The translations under genes were made by a program, and so were the position numbers. Below, in pieces: positions 37,443 through 50,960 of a DNA stretch of 64,000 bases (its first letter is position 1; every line of letters starts with the position of its first letter). Below the pieces are notes generated by a model. The model made no database searches and was not told the origin of the DNA. It worked only from the letters and a program-made list of their open reading frames with translations. Source of the DNA: Geothrix sp. SG200 (lineage in GTDB: Bacteria > Acidobacteriota > Holophagae > Holophagales > Holophagaceae); the NCBI RefSeq assembly GCF_022808935.1, contig NZ_JAKZFR010000001.1, positions 930,001 to 994,000 of the forward strand, in the 5' to 3' direction.

Positions 37443-38638
37443 GAGATCATCCAGCGCTCGAGCTTGAGCTTGCCCACCTTCACCAGGAGGGACTGGCCGG
37501 AACGCAGCGCCAGCCGCAGGGCTGGATCCCCGGCCTTCTGGCCGTCCAGGCTGACGGCGCCCTGGCCGATGAGGCGCTCGGCCTCCTTGCGGCTGGCGGC
37601 CAAGCCGCGGTCCACCAGCAGGCGGCTGAGGGGGACCTCGCCATCCGTGGGGGGCATGGCGACCTCGGGAGCCTCCTCCTGGCTGCGCTCGGAGAACCGG
37701 CGCACCCAGCGCTCCTCGGCTTCGCGGCCTGCGGCGGCGCCGTGGAAATCGGACACGATCTGCCTGGCCAGCGCCTTCTTGGCGTCCATGGGGTGGCCCT
37801 GGCGGAGGACCTCGATCTCGGCGGGGAGTTTGTCCGTGAGCAGCAGGTACCAGTCCCACATGAGGCCGTCGCTGGCGCTCATGGCCTTGCCGAACTGCGT
37901 GTCCGGGTCCTCCATGAAGCCGATGTAGTTGCCGAGGGACTTCGACATCTTCTCCACGCCGTCCAGGCCCAGCAGCAGGGGGACCGTGAGCACCACCTGG
38001 GGCTTCTGGCCCGACGCCTCCTGGAGGATGCGGCCCTGCATGAGGTTGAAGAGCTGATCATTGCCGCCCAGCTCGACATCCGCCTGGAGGGCCACGGAAT
38101 CGTAGGCCTGGGTGAGGGGGTAGAGCAGCTCGTGAAGCGAGATGGGCTCACGGGCCTCCATGCGCTTGGCGAAATCATTGCGTTCCAGCATCTGCGCCAC
38201 GGTGAACCGCGAGGCCAGGCGGATCCACTGCTCGCCGTGCAGGGGGCCAAGCCACTCACTGTTGAAGCGCACCTTGGTCTTTTCGGGATCGAGGATCTTG
38301 AAGACCTGGGCCTTGTAGGTCTCCGCGTTGGCCAGCACCTCCTCGCGGGACAGGGGCGGGCGCGTGGCCTTCTTGCCGGTGGGGTCGCCGATGAGGCCGG
38401 TGAAGTCCCCGATGAGGAAAGTCACTTCGTGGCCCAGCTTCTGGAACTGGGCCATCTTGCGGATGAGCACGCCGTGTCCCAGGTGCAGGTCTGGCGCCGT
38501 GGGATCGAAGCCCGCCTTGATCCGCAGGGGCCGCCCCTCCTTCAGCTTCGCTTCCAGCTGTTCCACCTTGTGGCAGGTCACGGTGCCCTTCATGAGCAGG
38601 GCGAGGGCGTCAGATACGGATCCGAAAGCGGCGGTCAT
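37439..38638 (-). CDS. tyrS: tyrosyl-tRNA synthetase
   Basis: The 399-residue class I synthetase charges tRNA-Tyr. The HIGH-type motif is HLGHG (about 52-56), KMSKS is intact near 231, and the tyrosine-binding [21 protein letters not shown] is present. A C-terminal S4 RNA-binding domain ([26 protein letters not shown]) completes it. Length and motif spelling fit the TyrZ-like branch. It begins 45 bases from a small membrane protein gene upstream. Confidence 0.96.
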   Translation of the reverse strand: MTAAFGSVSDALALLMKGTVTCHKVEQLEAKLKEGRPLRIKAGFDPTAPDLHLGHGVLIRKMAQFQKLGHEVTFLIGDFTGLIGDPTGKKATRPPLSREEVLANAETYKAQVFKILDPEKTKVRFNSEWLGPLHGEQWIRLASRFTVAQMLERNDFAKRMEAREPISLHELLYPLTQAYDSVALQADVELGGNDQLFNLMQGRILQEASGQKPQVVLTVPLLLGLDGVEKMSKSLGNYIGFMEDPDTQFGKAMSASDGLMWDWYLLLTDKLPAEIEVLRQGHPMDAKKALARQIVSDFHGAAAGREAEERWVRRFSERSQEEAPEVAMPPTDGEVPLSRLLVDRGLAASRKEAERLIGQGAVSLDGQKAGDPALRLALRSGQSLLVKVGKLKLERWMIS

Positions 38639-38683
38639 GCTTGAATCTTGGCGGAAAACCCGCAGATCCTCAATCCAGATCAG

Positions 38684-39238
38684 TCAGCGGACATCGAGCT
38701 CAGCGACCAGGCGCGGACCCCGGTCGCCCGCCTTCCGAGTGCGCTCGAAGGTGACGTAGACGGACCGGCCTCCCTTGGGACTCCAGCCCACCTTGACCTG
38801 ACTCCCGAAGGTGTGGTTGATCTGCAGGCCGCCATGCTCCATGAGGTCAAAGGTCAGCTCGGCTGGGGCCGGGAGGATCTCCTTGTGCCACCTGGAAGAG
38901 GCATCCAGGAATTCGGACTCGGTGGGCCAGGTCTTCGAGAGTCCAGGATTTGCACGGTACAAGGCCTGGCAGCCTTCTGGTGTCCGGAGCTGCTCCACCA
39001 CGGCGCGAAAGTCCTCCCAGTCGGGACGAAGCCGGTCTGCCACGGCGCTCATGGCCCTCTGTTTGAAGCCTTCGGGATCCTTCTTGGCCTTGTTGACCAC
39101 ATAGGCGACGCCGCCCACGCAGGTCACGAGGGCCACCAGGAAGGCGATGCCGCAGCCCATGGCGACCTTCGCCCAGAGGGGCAGGCCCGGTTTGAGGGGG
39201 ACGCCGTGCCCGCCGTTGTCCCAGGAGGAATCTGCCAT
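38684..39238 (-). CDS. hypothetical single-span membrane protein
   Basis: The 184-residue protein has a short cytoplasmic start, one transmembrane helix (about WAKVAMGCGIAFLVALVTCVGGVAYVV, 22-48) and a soluble domain of about 130 residues with a C-terminal beta-rich part (INHTFGSQVKVGWSPKGGRSVYVTFER). No family is recognised. It lies nine bases after the phoH-like gene and just before tyrS, in the same direction. Confidence 0.65.
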   Translation of the reverse strand: MADSSWDNGGHGVPLKPGLPLWAKVAMGCGIAFLVALVTCVGGVAYVVNKAKKDPEGFKQRAMSAVADRLRPDWEDFRAVVEQLRTPEGCQALYRANPGLSKTWPTESEFLDASSRWHKEILPAPAELTFDLMEHGGLQINHTFGSQVKVGWSPKGGRSVYVTFERTRKAGDRGPRLVAELDVR

Positions 39239-39247
39239 ATGGGGCTC

Positions 39248-40579
39248 CTAGAGCAGGTTGCTCGCCAATTCTGCCAGCTTGCTGCGCTCACCCTTCATCA
39301 GGGTGACGTGGCCGGATACATCGAGATGCTTGAAGTGGTCCGCGAGGAAGCTGAGACCGTTGGTGCTGGAATCCACGTAGGGATTGTCGATCTGGTACGG
39401 GTCGCCCGTGAAGATCACCTTGGTGCCTTCTCCCGCGCGCGTGAGGATCGTCTTCACTTCGTGCGGCGTGAGATTCTGGGCCTCGTCGACCACGAGGTAC
39501 TGCTTGGGGATGCTGCGGCCCCGAATGTAGGTGAGAGGCTCGACGCTGAGGTAGCCCGCCTCCTCCAGCTGGCCGGCGGTCATGGTGCTGCGGCGCCGGG
39601 CCTCGGTGTTGGCGGCCACGATGAATTCGAGGTTGTCGTAGATGGGCTGCATGTAGGGCCGCAGCTTCTCGCCCACGTCCCCGGGCAGATAGCCCAGGTC
39701 GCGTCCCATGGGCATGACGGGGCGGCTGACCAGGATCTTGTCGTAGGCCTCGTCATCCACCACCTGCTGCAGGCCTGCGGCGATGGCCAGCAGGGTCTTG
39801 CCGGTGCCGGCCTTGCCCACCAGGGTGACCACCTGGACCGTGGGGTCCAGCAGGAGCTCCATGGCAAACTGCTGCTCGCGGTTGCGGGGCTTGATCCCCC
39901 AGGGATAGGCCTCGATGCGGCGCATGGGCCGGAGAAGGGCCTCGCCGGCCATGAAGCGGGCCAGCGCTGTGTGGCTGGGGTTGGAGCGGTCCATCAAGGT
40001 GACGAACTGGTTGGGTTGGAGGTGCAGCTCGGGGTCGGGCGGGAGGCCGCCGTCGTAGAGGAGGTCCACCTGGGCCGGATCCACCTCCCAGCTTTTGTGG
40101 CCTGAGTAGAGCTCATCCATCTCCACCCGGTCCGTGGTGTAGTCCTCGGCCAGGATGCCGATGGCGTCGGCCTTGATGCGGAGGTTCGTGTCCTTGGTGA
40201 CGAGGACCACCTTCTCCTTGGACGTGCCGAGAAGCTGTTTGGCGCAGGCCAGGATCTGGTTGTCGGCCTTGTGCTTGTCCTCGCGGAGGATGCCGAGATC
40301 CAGGGGGTGGCTCTCCACATCCACCTTCAGGGATCCGCCATCGCCCAGGGCCACGCCGCGGCTGAGGCTGCCACTGGCCCTGAGCTTGTCCAGCATGCGG
40401 GAGATCGTCCGCGCGTTGCGGCCGATCTCGGTCTGGTCTTTCTTGAAGTGGTCGATCTCCTCGATGACGACGATGGGCAGCACCACATCGTGTTCCTGGA
40501 AGTGGAGGATCGAGTTCGGATCGTGCAGGAGGACGTTCGTATCCAGGACGAAGACTTTCTTGCTGGATGGTGGGACCAA
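39248..40579 (-). CDS. PIN-PhoH family ATPase (YlaK-like)
   Basis: The 443-residue protein has an N-terminal PIN nuclease domain (VFVLDTNVLLHDP; catalytic acids also in VVIEEIDHFKK and LVTKDTNLRIKA) fused to a PhoH ATPase domain with Walker A VGKAGTGKT (about 255) and Walker B YLVVDEAQNLTP. PIN-PhoH proteins are RNA-unwinding nucleases in mycobacteria. The start is taken as TTG at 40579 with GGAGG ahead; no ATG fits, and the frame continuing upstream runs antisense through the oligopeptidase gene. Confidence 0.9.
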   Translation of the reverse strand: MVPPSSKKVFVLDTNVLLHDPNSILHFQEHDVVLPIVVIEEIDHFKKDQTEIGRNARTISRMLDKLRASGSLSRGVALGDGGSLKVDVESHPLDLGILREDKHKADNQILACAKQLLGTSKEKVVLVTKDTNLRIKADAIGILAEDYTTDRVEMDELYSGHKSWEVDPAQVDLLYDGGLPPDPELHLQPNQFVTLMDRSNPSHTALARFMAGEALLRPMRRIEAYPWGIKPRNREQQFAMELLLDPTVQVVTLVGKAGTGKTLLAIAAGLQQVVDDEAYDKILVSRPVMPMGRDLGYLPGDVGEKLRPYMQPIYDNLEFIVAANTEARRRSTMTAGQLEEAGYLSVEPLTYIRGRSIPKQYLVVDEAQNLTPHEVKTILTRAGEGTKVIFTGDPYQIDNPYVDSSTNGLSFLADHFKHLDVSGHVTLMKGERSKLAELASNLL

Positions 40580-40687
40580 AGAGACCTCCAGGGCTGGCCG
40601 GAGCCTACCACCAAGCGGCCGGCCATGCACGGCTGGGAATGGGCCTTTCGTTGGTGGGAGAATGTCAGCCCGTTTGGAGACCACCGC

Positions 40688-42802
40688 ATGAGGATCCTCC
40701 CCATGGCTCTTGCCATCACCACCGCCTTGTCCGCCCAGACCCCCCTGACCTATCCGCCCACACGGAAAGGCGACGTCGTGGATGATTTCTTCGGCACCAA
40801 GGTGGCCGATCCCTACCGCTGGCTGGAGGACGACAACAGCGCCGAGACCAAGGCCTGGGTGGAGGCCCAGAACAAGGTCACCTTCGCCTACCTCGCCCAG
40901 ATTCCCCAGCGGGCGACGATCCGGGAGCGCATGACCCGCCTCTGGGACTTCGAGAAGTTCAGCGCCCCCTTCAAGCGCGGCGGTCGCTATTTCTACTCCT
41001 ACAACACCGGCCTCCAGAACCAGTCGGTCCTGTACGTGACGGAGGACCCCAAGGCGAAGGGAAGGGTGCTCCTTGATCCCAACACCCTGAGCAAGGACGG
41101 CACGGTGGCCCTCAGCGGCGCGAGCTTCACCGAGGATGGGGGCCTCATGGCCTATTCCGTCTCCGTGGCCGGCTCGGACTGGCAGACCTGGAAGGTGCGG
41201 GACGTGGCCACCGGGAAGGATCTCTCCGATGAGATCCGCTGGTCCAAGGCCAGCGGCGCCTCCTGGCTGAAGGATGGCACCGGCTTCTTCTACAGCCGCT
41301 ACGAGGCCCCAAAGGAAGGCGGAGCGCTCACGGGCGTGAACAACAACCACCTGCTGTACTTCCACAAGCTCGGTACACCCCAGTCCGAGGACGCGCTCAT
41401 CTACCAGCGCCCGGATCAGCCCGAGTGGTACCTCGGCGGCACTGTCACGGACGACGGTCGCTGGCTCGTCATCACCGGGAACAAGGGCACCAACCCCGAG
41501 ACCAGCCTGTTTCTCAAGGACCTCACGAAGCCCGGCAGCCCCGTGGAGCCCTTCCTGGACCGCATGGACGCCTCCTACGGCGTGGTCGACAACGAGGGTG
41601 ACCGCTTCTTCGTCGTCACCAACCAGGGGGCGCCCCGCAACCGCCTGGTGGCCATCCGGAAGGGCCAGACTGAGCCCGCGAGCTGGACCGAGATCATTCC
41701 CCAGGCCAAGGGCCGGGATGTCCTGGAATCCGTCTCCCTCGTGGGGAATCGCTTCATCGCCACCTGGATGCGCGATGCCCATTCCGCCGTGGAGTTCTAT
41801 GACATGAAGGGGAAGAAGGCCGGCGCGCTGGCCCTGCCCACCCTGGGAACGGTCACCGGCTTCAGCGGGAGGCGGCAGGACACCGAGACCTTCTACACCT
41901 TCGGCAGCTTCGCCTACCCCGGAACCATCTACCGCCTGGACCTGAAGACCGCCAAGAGCACCGTCTTCCGAGCGCCGAAGGTGGCCTTCAAGCCCGCGGA
42001 CTACGAGGTGGAGCAGGTTTTCTACCCCAGCAAGGACGGCACGAAGATCCCCATGTTCCTGGTGCACAAGAGGGGGATCAAGCTCGACGGCCAGAACCCG
42101 ACCCTGCTGTACGGCTACGGCGGCTTCAACGTGTCGCTGACGCCTGCCTTCTCCGTCTCGCGCATGGTCTGGCTGGAGATGGGCGGGGTCTACGCCATGC
42201 CGAACCTCCGCGGCGGCGGGGAGTACGGCCTCGAGTGGTACGACGCAGGCCGCAAAGACAAGAAGCAGAACGTCTTCGATGACTTCATCGCCGCGGCCGA
42301 GTGGCTCATCGCCCACAAGATCACCTCCACGCCGAAGCTGGCCATCAACGGCGGCAGCAATGGCGGCCTGTTGGTGGGCGCCTGCCTCACCCAGCGACCG
42401 GACCTCTTCGGCGCCGCGGTGCCGGAAGTGGGCGTCATGGACATGCTGCGCTTCCACAAGTTCACCCTCGGCTGGGGCTGGAAGAGCGACTACGGCAGCA
42501 GCGAGACCAAGGAGGGCTTCGAGACCCTCATGAAATACTCGCCCCTGCACACCATCAAGCCCGGCACGAAGTACCCGCCGACGCTCGTCACCACGGGCGA
42601 TCACGATGACCGCGTGGTGCCTGCCCACAGCCACAAGTTCACGGCCACGCTCCAGGCCGCGCAGGCGGGACCGGCGCCCATCCTCACCCGCATCGAGACC
42701 AGCGCGGGACATGGCGCAGGCAAGCCCACGGCCAAGGTCATCGAAGAGCGGGCCGATGTGCTGGCCTTCTTGGTGAAGAACCTGGGCTTGAAGACCCCTT
42801 GA
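40688..42802 (+). CDS. prolyl oligopeptidase family serine peptidase, copy 1
   Basis: The 704-residue exported S9A peptidase has a short signal peptide (cut near ALSAQ), an N-terminal propeller that gates the active site (about 40-430) and an alpha/beta hydrolase domain. The catalytic Ser is in NGGSNGGLLVGA, Asp in TGDHDDRVVPAHS and His in TSAGHGAGKPT. It should cut after proline in short peptides in the periplasm. It is a tandem paralogue of the next gene, with very similar motifs throughout. GGAG lies nine bases before the ATG. Divergent from phoH. Confidence 0.94.
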   Translation: MRILPMALAITTALSAQTPLTYPPTRKGDVVDDFFGTKVADPYRWLEDDNSAETKAWVEAQNKVTFAYLAQIPQRATIRERMTRLWDFEKFSAPFKRGGRYFYSYNTGLQNQSVLYVTEDPKAKGRVLLDPNTLSKDGTVALSGASFTEDGGLMAYSVSVAGSDWQTWKVRDVATGKDLSDEIRWSKASGASWLKDGTGFFYSRYEAPKEGGALTGVNNNHLLYFHKLGTPQSEDALIYQRPDQPEWYLGGTVTDDGRWLVITGNKGTNPETSLFLKDLTKPGSPVEPFLDRMDASYGVVDNEGDRFFVVTNQGAPRNRLVAIRKGQTEPASWTEIIPQAKGRDVLESVSLVGNRFIATWMRDAHSAVEFYDMKGKKAGALALPTLGTVTGFSGRRQDTETFYTFGSFAYPGTIYRLDLKTAKSTVFRAPKVAFKPADYEVEQVFYPSKDGTKIPMFLVHKRGIKLDGQNPTLLYGYGGFNVSLTPAFSVSRMVWLEMGGVYAMPNLRGGGEYGLEWYDAGRKDKKQNVFDDFIAAAEWLIAHKITSTPKLAINGGSNGGLLVGACLTQRPDLFGAAVPEVGVMDMLRFHKFTLGWGWKSDYGSSETKEGFETLMKYSPLHTIKPGTKYPPTLVTTGDHDDRVVPAHSHKFTATLQAAQAGPAPILTRIETSAGHGAGKPTAKVIEERADVLAFLVKNLGLKTP

Positions 42803-42854
42803 TCCACCCTTCCCGATAGCGTTTTCCGGTGCAAACATAGTGTTACGATGTATC

Positions 42855-42888
42855 CTGGGGACCTCCCCATGTTCCCGGAGGTTCCCAG
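42855..42888 (+). promoter_or_regulatory. hairpin masking the ribosome site of the second oligopeptidase
   Basis: A 12-bp stem (42855-42866 with 42877-42888, one G-U pair) has a 10-base loop and ends directly at the ATG. The 3' arm contains GGAGG, the only ribosome site, so folding would block initiation. Possible -10 TACGAT lies at 42844-42849. Thermosensor, attenuation or ligand control are all conjecture. Confidence 0.5.
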
Positions 42889-45030
<2,142 letters not shown>

Positions 45031-45041
45031 TTGATTCCAGC

Positions 45042-45067
45042 GGCCTCCCAGGGCAAACTGGGAGGCC
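45042..45067 (+). terminator. hairpin between the second oligopeptidase gene and tRNA-Thr
   Basis: A perfect 10-bp GC stem (45042-45051 with 45058-45067) has a GGCAAA loop and no T run. It ends three bases before the tRNA. It may act as a terminator or as a processing site. Confidence 0.45.
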
Positions 45068-45070
45068 AGC

Positions 45071-45146
45071 GCCAACTTAGCTCAGCTGGTAGAGCAGCTG
45101 ATTCGTAATCAGCAGGTCGCAGGTTCGAATCCTGTAGTTGGCTCCA
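45071..45146 (+). tRNA. tRNA-Thr (anticodon CGU)
   Basis: The 76-base cloverleaf is complete. The acceptor pair is GCCAACT/AGTTGGC, the D arm is GCTC...GAGC, the anticodon stem is GCTGA/TCAGC with loop TTCGTAA (anticodon CGT, reading ACG), and the T arm is GCAGG-TTCGAAT-CCTGT. Discriminator T and an encoded CCA end it. Confidence 0.97.
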
Positions 45147-45186
45147 GAGAAAAGGGCCCCCCCGAGCGGGGGGCTCTTTTCTCTGG
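45144..45186 (+). terminator. intrinsic terminator of tRNA-Thr
   Basis: A long near-perfect hairpin of about 19 bp begins at the tRNA CCA end. Its outer arm reads GAGAAAAG and its 3' arm CTTTTCTC, giving a U-rich end. The inner stem is six G-C pairs. Confidence 0.88.
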
Positions 45187-45533
45187 AGTAATACCTTCGG
45201 GATTCGAACCTGCCCTCGCGGCGCATGCGCCGCGAGGATCTTGGGTCGAGTGGGACCGCCCGAGGCGCGACTAGATGTCGCGCCGCAGAAGGCCGGCACC
45301 CGGCGAAGCCGGGTGCGGTTCGAATCCCGCGAGAGTGGGTCGGCGCCCCTTCTCAACCCCAGAGCGGGACTGTCAGCTGGCGAAGCCAGACGCAGTCCGA
45401 ATCCGGCTGGTTTGCCGACACCCTTTTTCGAACCCGATCTGGCCCACAACCCGGCAAATCCGATGTGATGGAAGCGATTTAGGGCGGACCCTACCTTCTT
45501 GCCGTATATTTCTAGCCGGGAGGGGACCCGAAG
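45187..45533. repeat. hairpin-rich zone with tRNA T-arm-like boxes
   Basis: This 347-base gap holds no convincing gene. It has four boxes resembling the tRNA T loop: TTCGAATCC-type on the plus strand at 45317-45327 and, degenerate, at 45394-45404; and TTCGAACC (the inverse) at 45199-45210 and 45427-45434. The two plus boxes are 77 bases apart, about one tRNA length, each preceded by a hairpin with a GAA loop (45296-45316 and 45377-45389). Further perfect hairpins lie at 45214-45237 and 45264-45284. It looks like decayed tRNA-derived tandem repeats; function unknown. Confidence 0.55.
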
Positions 45534-45710
45534 ATGAATCGACGGATCAGTCAGAGTCCCTTGAATTACGATCGCGAAGCCGGAACCGAGCGACGTGCCC
45601 TGCGCTCTCGAGACGACCGTCGTCGGCACAGCCCCGCGCTCCGGATCTTCTTCATCCCGGTGGGCCTGCTGGTGCACAAGCTGCGCACTCGCACCCTGGT
45701 TGTCTTCTGA
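45534..45710 (+). CDS. possible 58-residue Arg-rich small protein
   Basis: A short frame begins at an ATG preceded by GGGAGGGG. The N-terminal two thirds are strongly basic (13 Arg), and residues 36-50 are hydrophobic (LRIFFIPVGLLVHKL). It resembles no family I know. It ends ten bases before the convergent ychJ stop. The good ribosome site argues for translation; the lack of any known relative argues for caution. Confidence 0.4.
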   Translation: MNRRISQSPLNYDREAGTERRALRSRDDRRRHSPALRIFFIPVGLLVHKLRTRTLVVF

Positions 45711-45720
45711 ACGGCGGGTC

Positions 45721-46119
45721 CTAGGACTTCACGACCCCGTCGACGTACACCCAGCGGCCGTTCTCCCGGGCGAAGGTGCTGGTCTCGATGTGGAGGGTGC
45801 GGCGTCCGTTGGACTGGAGGCTGGCGTGGAAGGTGACTACGCCGGTGTCATCGCCCTTGGCGCCCTTCTCCCTGCTGATGATCTTGAGCCCCACGCAGCT
45901 CACGGACTTGCAGTACTGCAGCAGCTCGTCGCGGTTCTCCTCAGCCCGGTTGGCCTCGGGTCGGGTGGCGATGAGGTAGTCCACCTTGCCAAGGGCGTAG
46001 GCGGAAAAGCGGGAGCGCATCAGGGCCTCCGCCGTCTCCGGCGCGGCCGTGCCCGCATGGAAGGGGCCGCAGCAGCGGTCATAGGGCTTTTTGGACGTGC
46101 AGGGGCAGGGACGGGACAT
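45721..46119 (-). CDS. YchJ family (UPF0225) protein
   Basis: The 132-residue protein has an N-terminal SEC-C zinc motif (PCPCTSKKPYDRCCGPFH) and the YchJ body (EALMRSRFSAYALGKVDYLIAT). The family is widespread and of unknown function; the zinc motif resembles the SecA C-terminus. Lies two bases after hutU in the same direction. Confidence 0.9.
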   Translation of the reverse strand: MSRPCPCTSKKPYDRCCGPFHAGTAAPETAEALMRSRFSAYALGKVDYLIATRPEANRAEENRDELLQYCKSVSCVGLKIISREKGAKGDDTGVVTFHASLQSNGRRTLHIETSTFARENGRWVYVDGVVKS

Positions 46120-46121
46120 GG

Positions 46122-47786
<1,665 letters not shown>

Positions 47787-47839
47787 GGGGGACTCCGACG
47801 GAGGGCCCCTAGTTTCCCACGGCCCGCCCGGGACGGCGA

Positions 47840-48700
47840 TCAAGACCGGCGGAGGAGAGCCAGGGCCCGTTGCAGATCGGCCCGCATGGCCGCCGGGGAA
47901 TTTGCGTGGTGGATGCTCCCGTGCCCCGGCAGCACCCAGGTGAACTCGAAGGCGAGCAGCCTTTGCAGACTGTCAAGCTGTTGCGCCCAGCTGTGCCAAT
48001 TGTAGGTGCGCGAGGCCGAGAGGCGCCCCTGGACCGGGTTCCACCAGAGGTGGTCGCCGGTGAAGAGGATGTCCCGGTGCAGCAGGCACACGCTCCCGGC
48101 CGTGTGGCCCGGGGTGGGGATGAGGAGGAGGTCCTCTGCCAGCAGGATGGGCTCGTCGCCGTCCACCGGGTGCTCCAGTCCGGTGAAGCCGTCCGCCACG
48201 TGCATGATCCGTTCGCACTGGAACCGGGCGTGGTAGGCCGCATGGTCGGCCACATCATCCCGGTGGCTGAGGACCATGGTTGCGACGCCACCCAGGGTCT
48301 CCAGGTTCTTCATGAGCGGCTCGGAGGCCCGGGGGGAATCCACCAGCACATTGCCCCCGGGCCGCCGGATCAGGTAGCTCCAGGCGCCGAAGCTCTTCTC
48401 GCTGGTGTAGCCGCAGAAATAGACGCCCTCCGCCACAGGGTGCGGGAAGGCCCTCGTCGCCGCGGGGACATCGGTCCGGTCGTCCGTCCCGATGGACCCC
48501 ACCGGGCAGGCCACCAGGGCCATGGCGGCCCGCAGGCGCGCCTGGGCATCGCCGGGCTGCGCGTGCACCCGCGCGCGGTCCTCACCGCCCTCGAAGGTCT
48601 CTGGGGCGAACTGATAGCAGGTGCCGCAGTCGATGCAGGTGCGGTCCACGAAAAAGGGGCCTGGGACATTGTCAGCTGGGACATCCGTACGGCGGGCCAT
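47840..48700 (-). CDS. ferredoxin-metallo-beta-lactamase fusion protein
   Basis: The 286-residue protein has an N-terminal ferredoxin-like segment with CIDCGTC and a distal CPVG, enough for one [4Fe-4S] cluster. A metallo-beta-lactamase fold follows, with the variant metal site SHRDDVADH in place of HxHxDH, plus TPGHTAGSV and FTGDHLWW. Similar ferredoxin-MBL proteins occur in plants and cyanobacteria without a settled function. Start at 48700 has GGGAGG. It is 23 bases after the aldo/keto reductase gene. Confidence 0.85.
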   Translation of the reverse strand: MARRTDVPADNVPGPFFVDRTCIDCGTCYQFAPETFEGGEDRARVHAQPGDAQARLRAAMALVACPVGSIGTDDRTDVPAATRAFPHPVAEGVYFCGYTSEKSFGAWSYLIRRPGGNVLVDSPRASEPLMKNLETLGGVATMVLSHRDDVADHAAYHARFQCERIMHVADGFTGLEHPVDGDEPILLAEDLLLIPTPGHTAGSVCLLHRDILFTGDHLWWNPVQGRLSASRTYNWHSWAQQLDSLQRLLAFEFTWVLPGHGSIHHANSPAAMRADLQRALALLRRS

Positions 48701-48723
48701 GGCGCCTCCCGTGTCCTTGGATG

Positions 48724-49713
<990 letters not shown>

Positions 49714-49783
49714 AGGGCTGCTCCTTGGATGCCAGTGGAAGCCACGAGGACGAAATACTCTCGCAAAGAAAAGAATGAGAAGG

Positions 49784-49828
49784 CGGAGGCCGCAGAGGAA
49801 GGATTTTCCTTCGCCTCTGCGGCCTCCG
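49784..49828 (-). terminator. hairpin terminator after the nitroreductase gene
   Basis: A 15-bp GC stem (49784-49798 with 49814-49828) has an inner AAGG/CCTT pair and a TTTT loop. Read on the minus strand it is followed by a pyrimidine-rich CTTCTCATTCTTTTCTTT stretch. It ends the WrbA-like/thioredoxin/nitroreductase unit. The 155-base gap 49714-49868 holds nothing else. Confidence 0.75.
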
Positions 49829-49868
49829 TCCTCCCAGCTACCCTCTGCGCGTGCTTTGGTCTGCCCGC

Positions 49869-50519
49869 TCAGCGATGTTCGACGACGTCCTTGGCTTCGA
49901 ACCGGACCTTGGGGGTGGCGGCGTACTTGTCGTCCGCCGCCCGGTAGCCCAGGGGGCAAGCGCTGATGGTGGTGTAGCCGCTGCCCTTGAGGCCCAGGAT
50001 CTCATCGTATTTGGCGGGCTCGATGCCCTCGAAGGGGCAGGCGTCCACGCCCAGCAGGGCGGCGGCGGTCAGCAGGTTGCCCATGGCGATGTAGGTCTGA
50101 CGGGCGGCCCATTCCTGGATGACGGCGTGGCGGGGACCCTTCACCAGGTCGCCCACCATGTAGCCCTTGTAGCCGGCCAGACTCTCGGTGGAGACGCCAC
50201 GCACCTCGGCGATGCGGGCCACGAAGCGGTCCACATCGGCTTCGGTGATGTCCTGCTTGGCGGTGAGGACCACCAGGTGGCTGCAGTCCTCGACCTGGGA
50301 CTGGTTCCAGGAGGCGGGGCGCAGCTTGGCCTTGAGGGCCGGGTCAGTGACCACGATGAACTTCCAGGGTTGGAGGCCGTAGCTGGAAGGCGTAAGGATC
50401 AGGGCCTCTTCGAGGCTCGCCCAGTCCGCGGGAGAGATCTTCCTGGCAGGGTCGAACTTCTTGGTGGCGTAGCGCCAGTTCAGCTGTTGGAGCAGGCTGT
50501 CGCCGGGAATGATGCTCAC
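49869..50519 (-). CDS. nitroreductase-family NAD(P)H-dependent oxidoreductase
   Basis: The 216-residue FMN flavoprotein of the NfsB/DrgA type has the FMN phosphate-binding start [11 protein letters not shown], the [13 protein letters not shown] loop and [21 protein letters not shown]. It reduces quinones or nitro compounds with two electrons. Start is GTG at 50519 with GAGGTAACC just ahead. It is 32 bases after the thioredoxin gene and ends at a terminator. Confidence 0.93.
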   Translation of the reverse strand: MSIIPGDSLLQQLNWRYATKKFDPARKISPADWASLEEALILTPSSYGLQPWKFIVVTDPALKAKLRPASWNQSQVEDCSHLVVLTAKQDITEADVDRFVARIAEVRGVSTESLAGYKGYMVGDLVKGPRHAVIQEWAARQTYIAMGNLLTAAALLGVDACPFEGIEPAKYDEILGLKGSGYTTISACPLGYRAADDKYAATPKVRFEAKDVVEHR

Positions 50520-50551
50520 GGTTACCTCGGATTCAGATGTGGGAATGAGCT

Positions 50552-50872
50552 TCAGATGGACCGCTGGATACGGGCCCGCAGCTGGTCGATGGGCATGGAG
50601 CCCACGATCCGGTCGATCGGTTCGCCATCCTTGAAGATCACCAGGGTCGGCATGCTGAGGACGTCGTACTGCTCGGAGAGGGGAGTGAAATCGTCCACGT
50701 TCAGCTTGGCGAAACGGACCTTGCCCGCGAGCTCCGCGGCCAGAGTCTCGGTGAGGGGAGCCAGCTCGCGGCAGGGTGCGCACCAGGGGGCCCAGAAGTC
50801 CACCACCGTGTAGCCATGGGCGACGCCCTCGGTGAAGGTCTGGTCGGTCAGGTGCTGGATGAGATCGGACAT
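50552..50872 (-). CDS. trxA: thioredoxin
   Basis: The 106-residue thioredoxin has active site WCAPC (Cys32/Cys35 region), the conserved cis-Pro in SMPTLVIFKDG, and no signal peptide, so it is cytoplasmic. It reduces disulfides in target proteins. Start at 50872 with AGGAG eight bases ahead. It lies between a WrbA-like flavoprotein and a nitroreductase. A housekeeping TrxA elsewhere cannot be excluded; this one may serve the stress block. Confidence 0.94.
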   Translation of the reverse strand: MSDLIQHLTDQTFTEGVAHGYTVVDFWAPWCAPCRELAPLTETLAAELAGKVRFAKLNVDDFTPLSEQYDVLSMPTLVIFKDGEPIDRIVGSMPIDQLRARIQRSI

Positions 50873-50960
50873 TCGGAGGCTCCTGCGGAACCCCTCCAGG
50901 TTAACGGATCTGGAGGGGTTCCCGGTCATGACAATCGCTTCAGCCTCGCCGTGGCCTTCG

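Noticed and set aside
39248-42838. A 1196-codon minus-strand frame covering the PhoH gene and beyond
   Set aside because: Only the first third (39248-40579) has PIN and PhoH motifs. The rest is antisense to a prolyl oligopeptidase. The true start is near 40579.
45071-45440. Integrated element using tRNA-Thr as attachment site
   Set aside because: No copy of the tRNA 3' end, no integrase and no foreign genes are seen. The T-arm-like boxes differ from the tRNA sequence.
45275-45724. A 149-codon plus-strand frame through the hairpin zone
   Set aside because: The translation is a low-complexity repeat (APGEAGCGSNP, LAKPDAVRIR) matching the DNA repeats, with no ribosome site.
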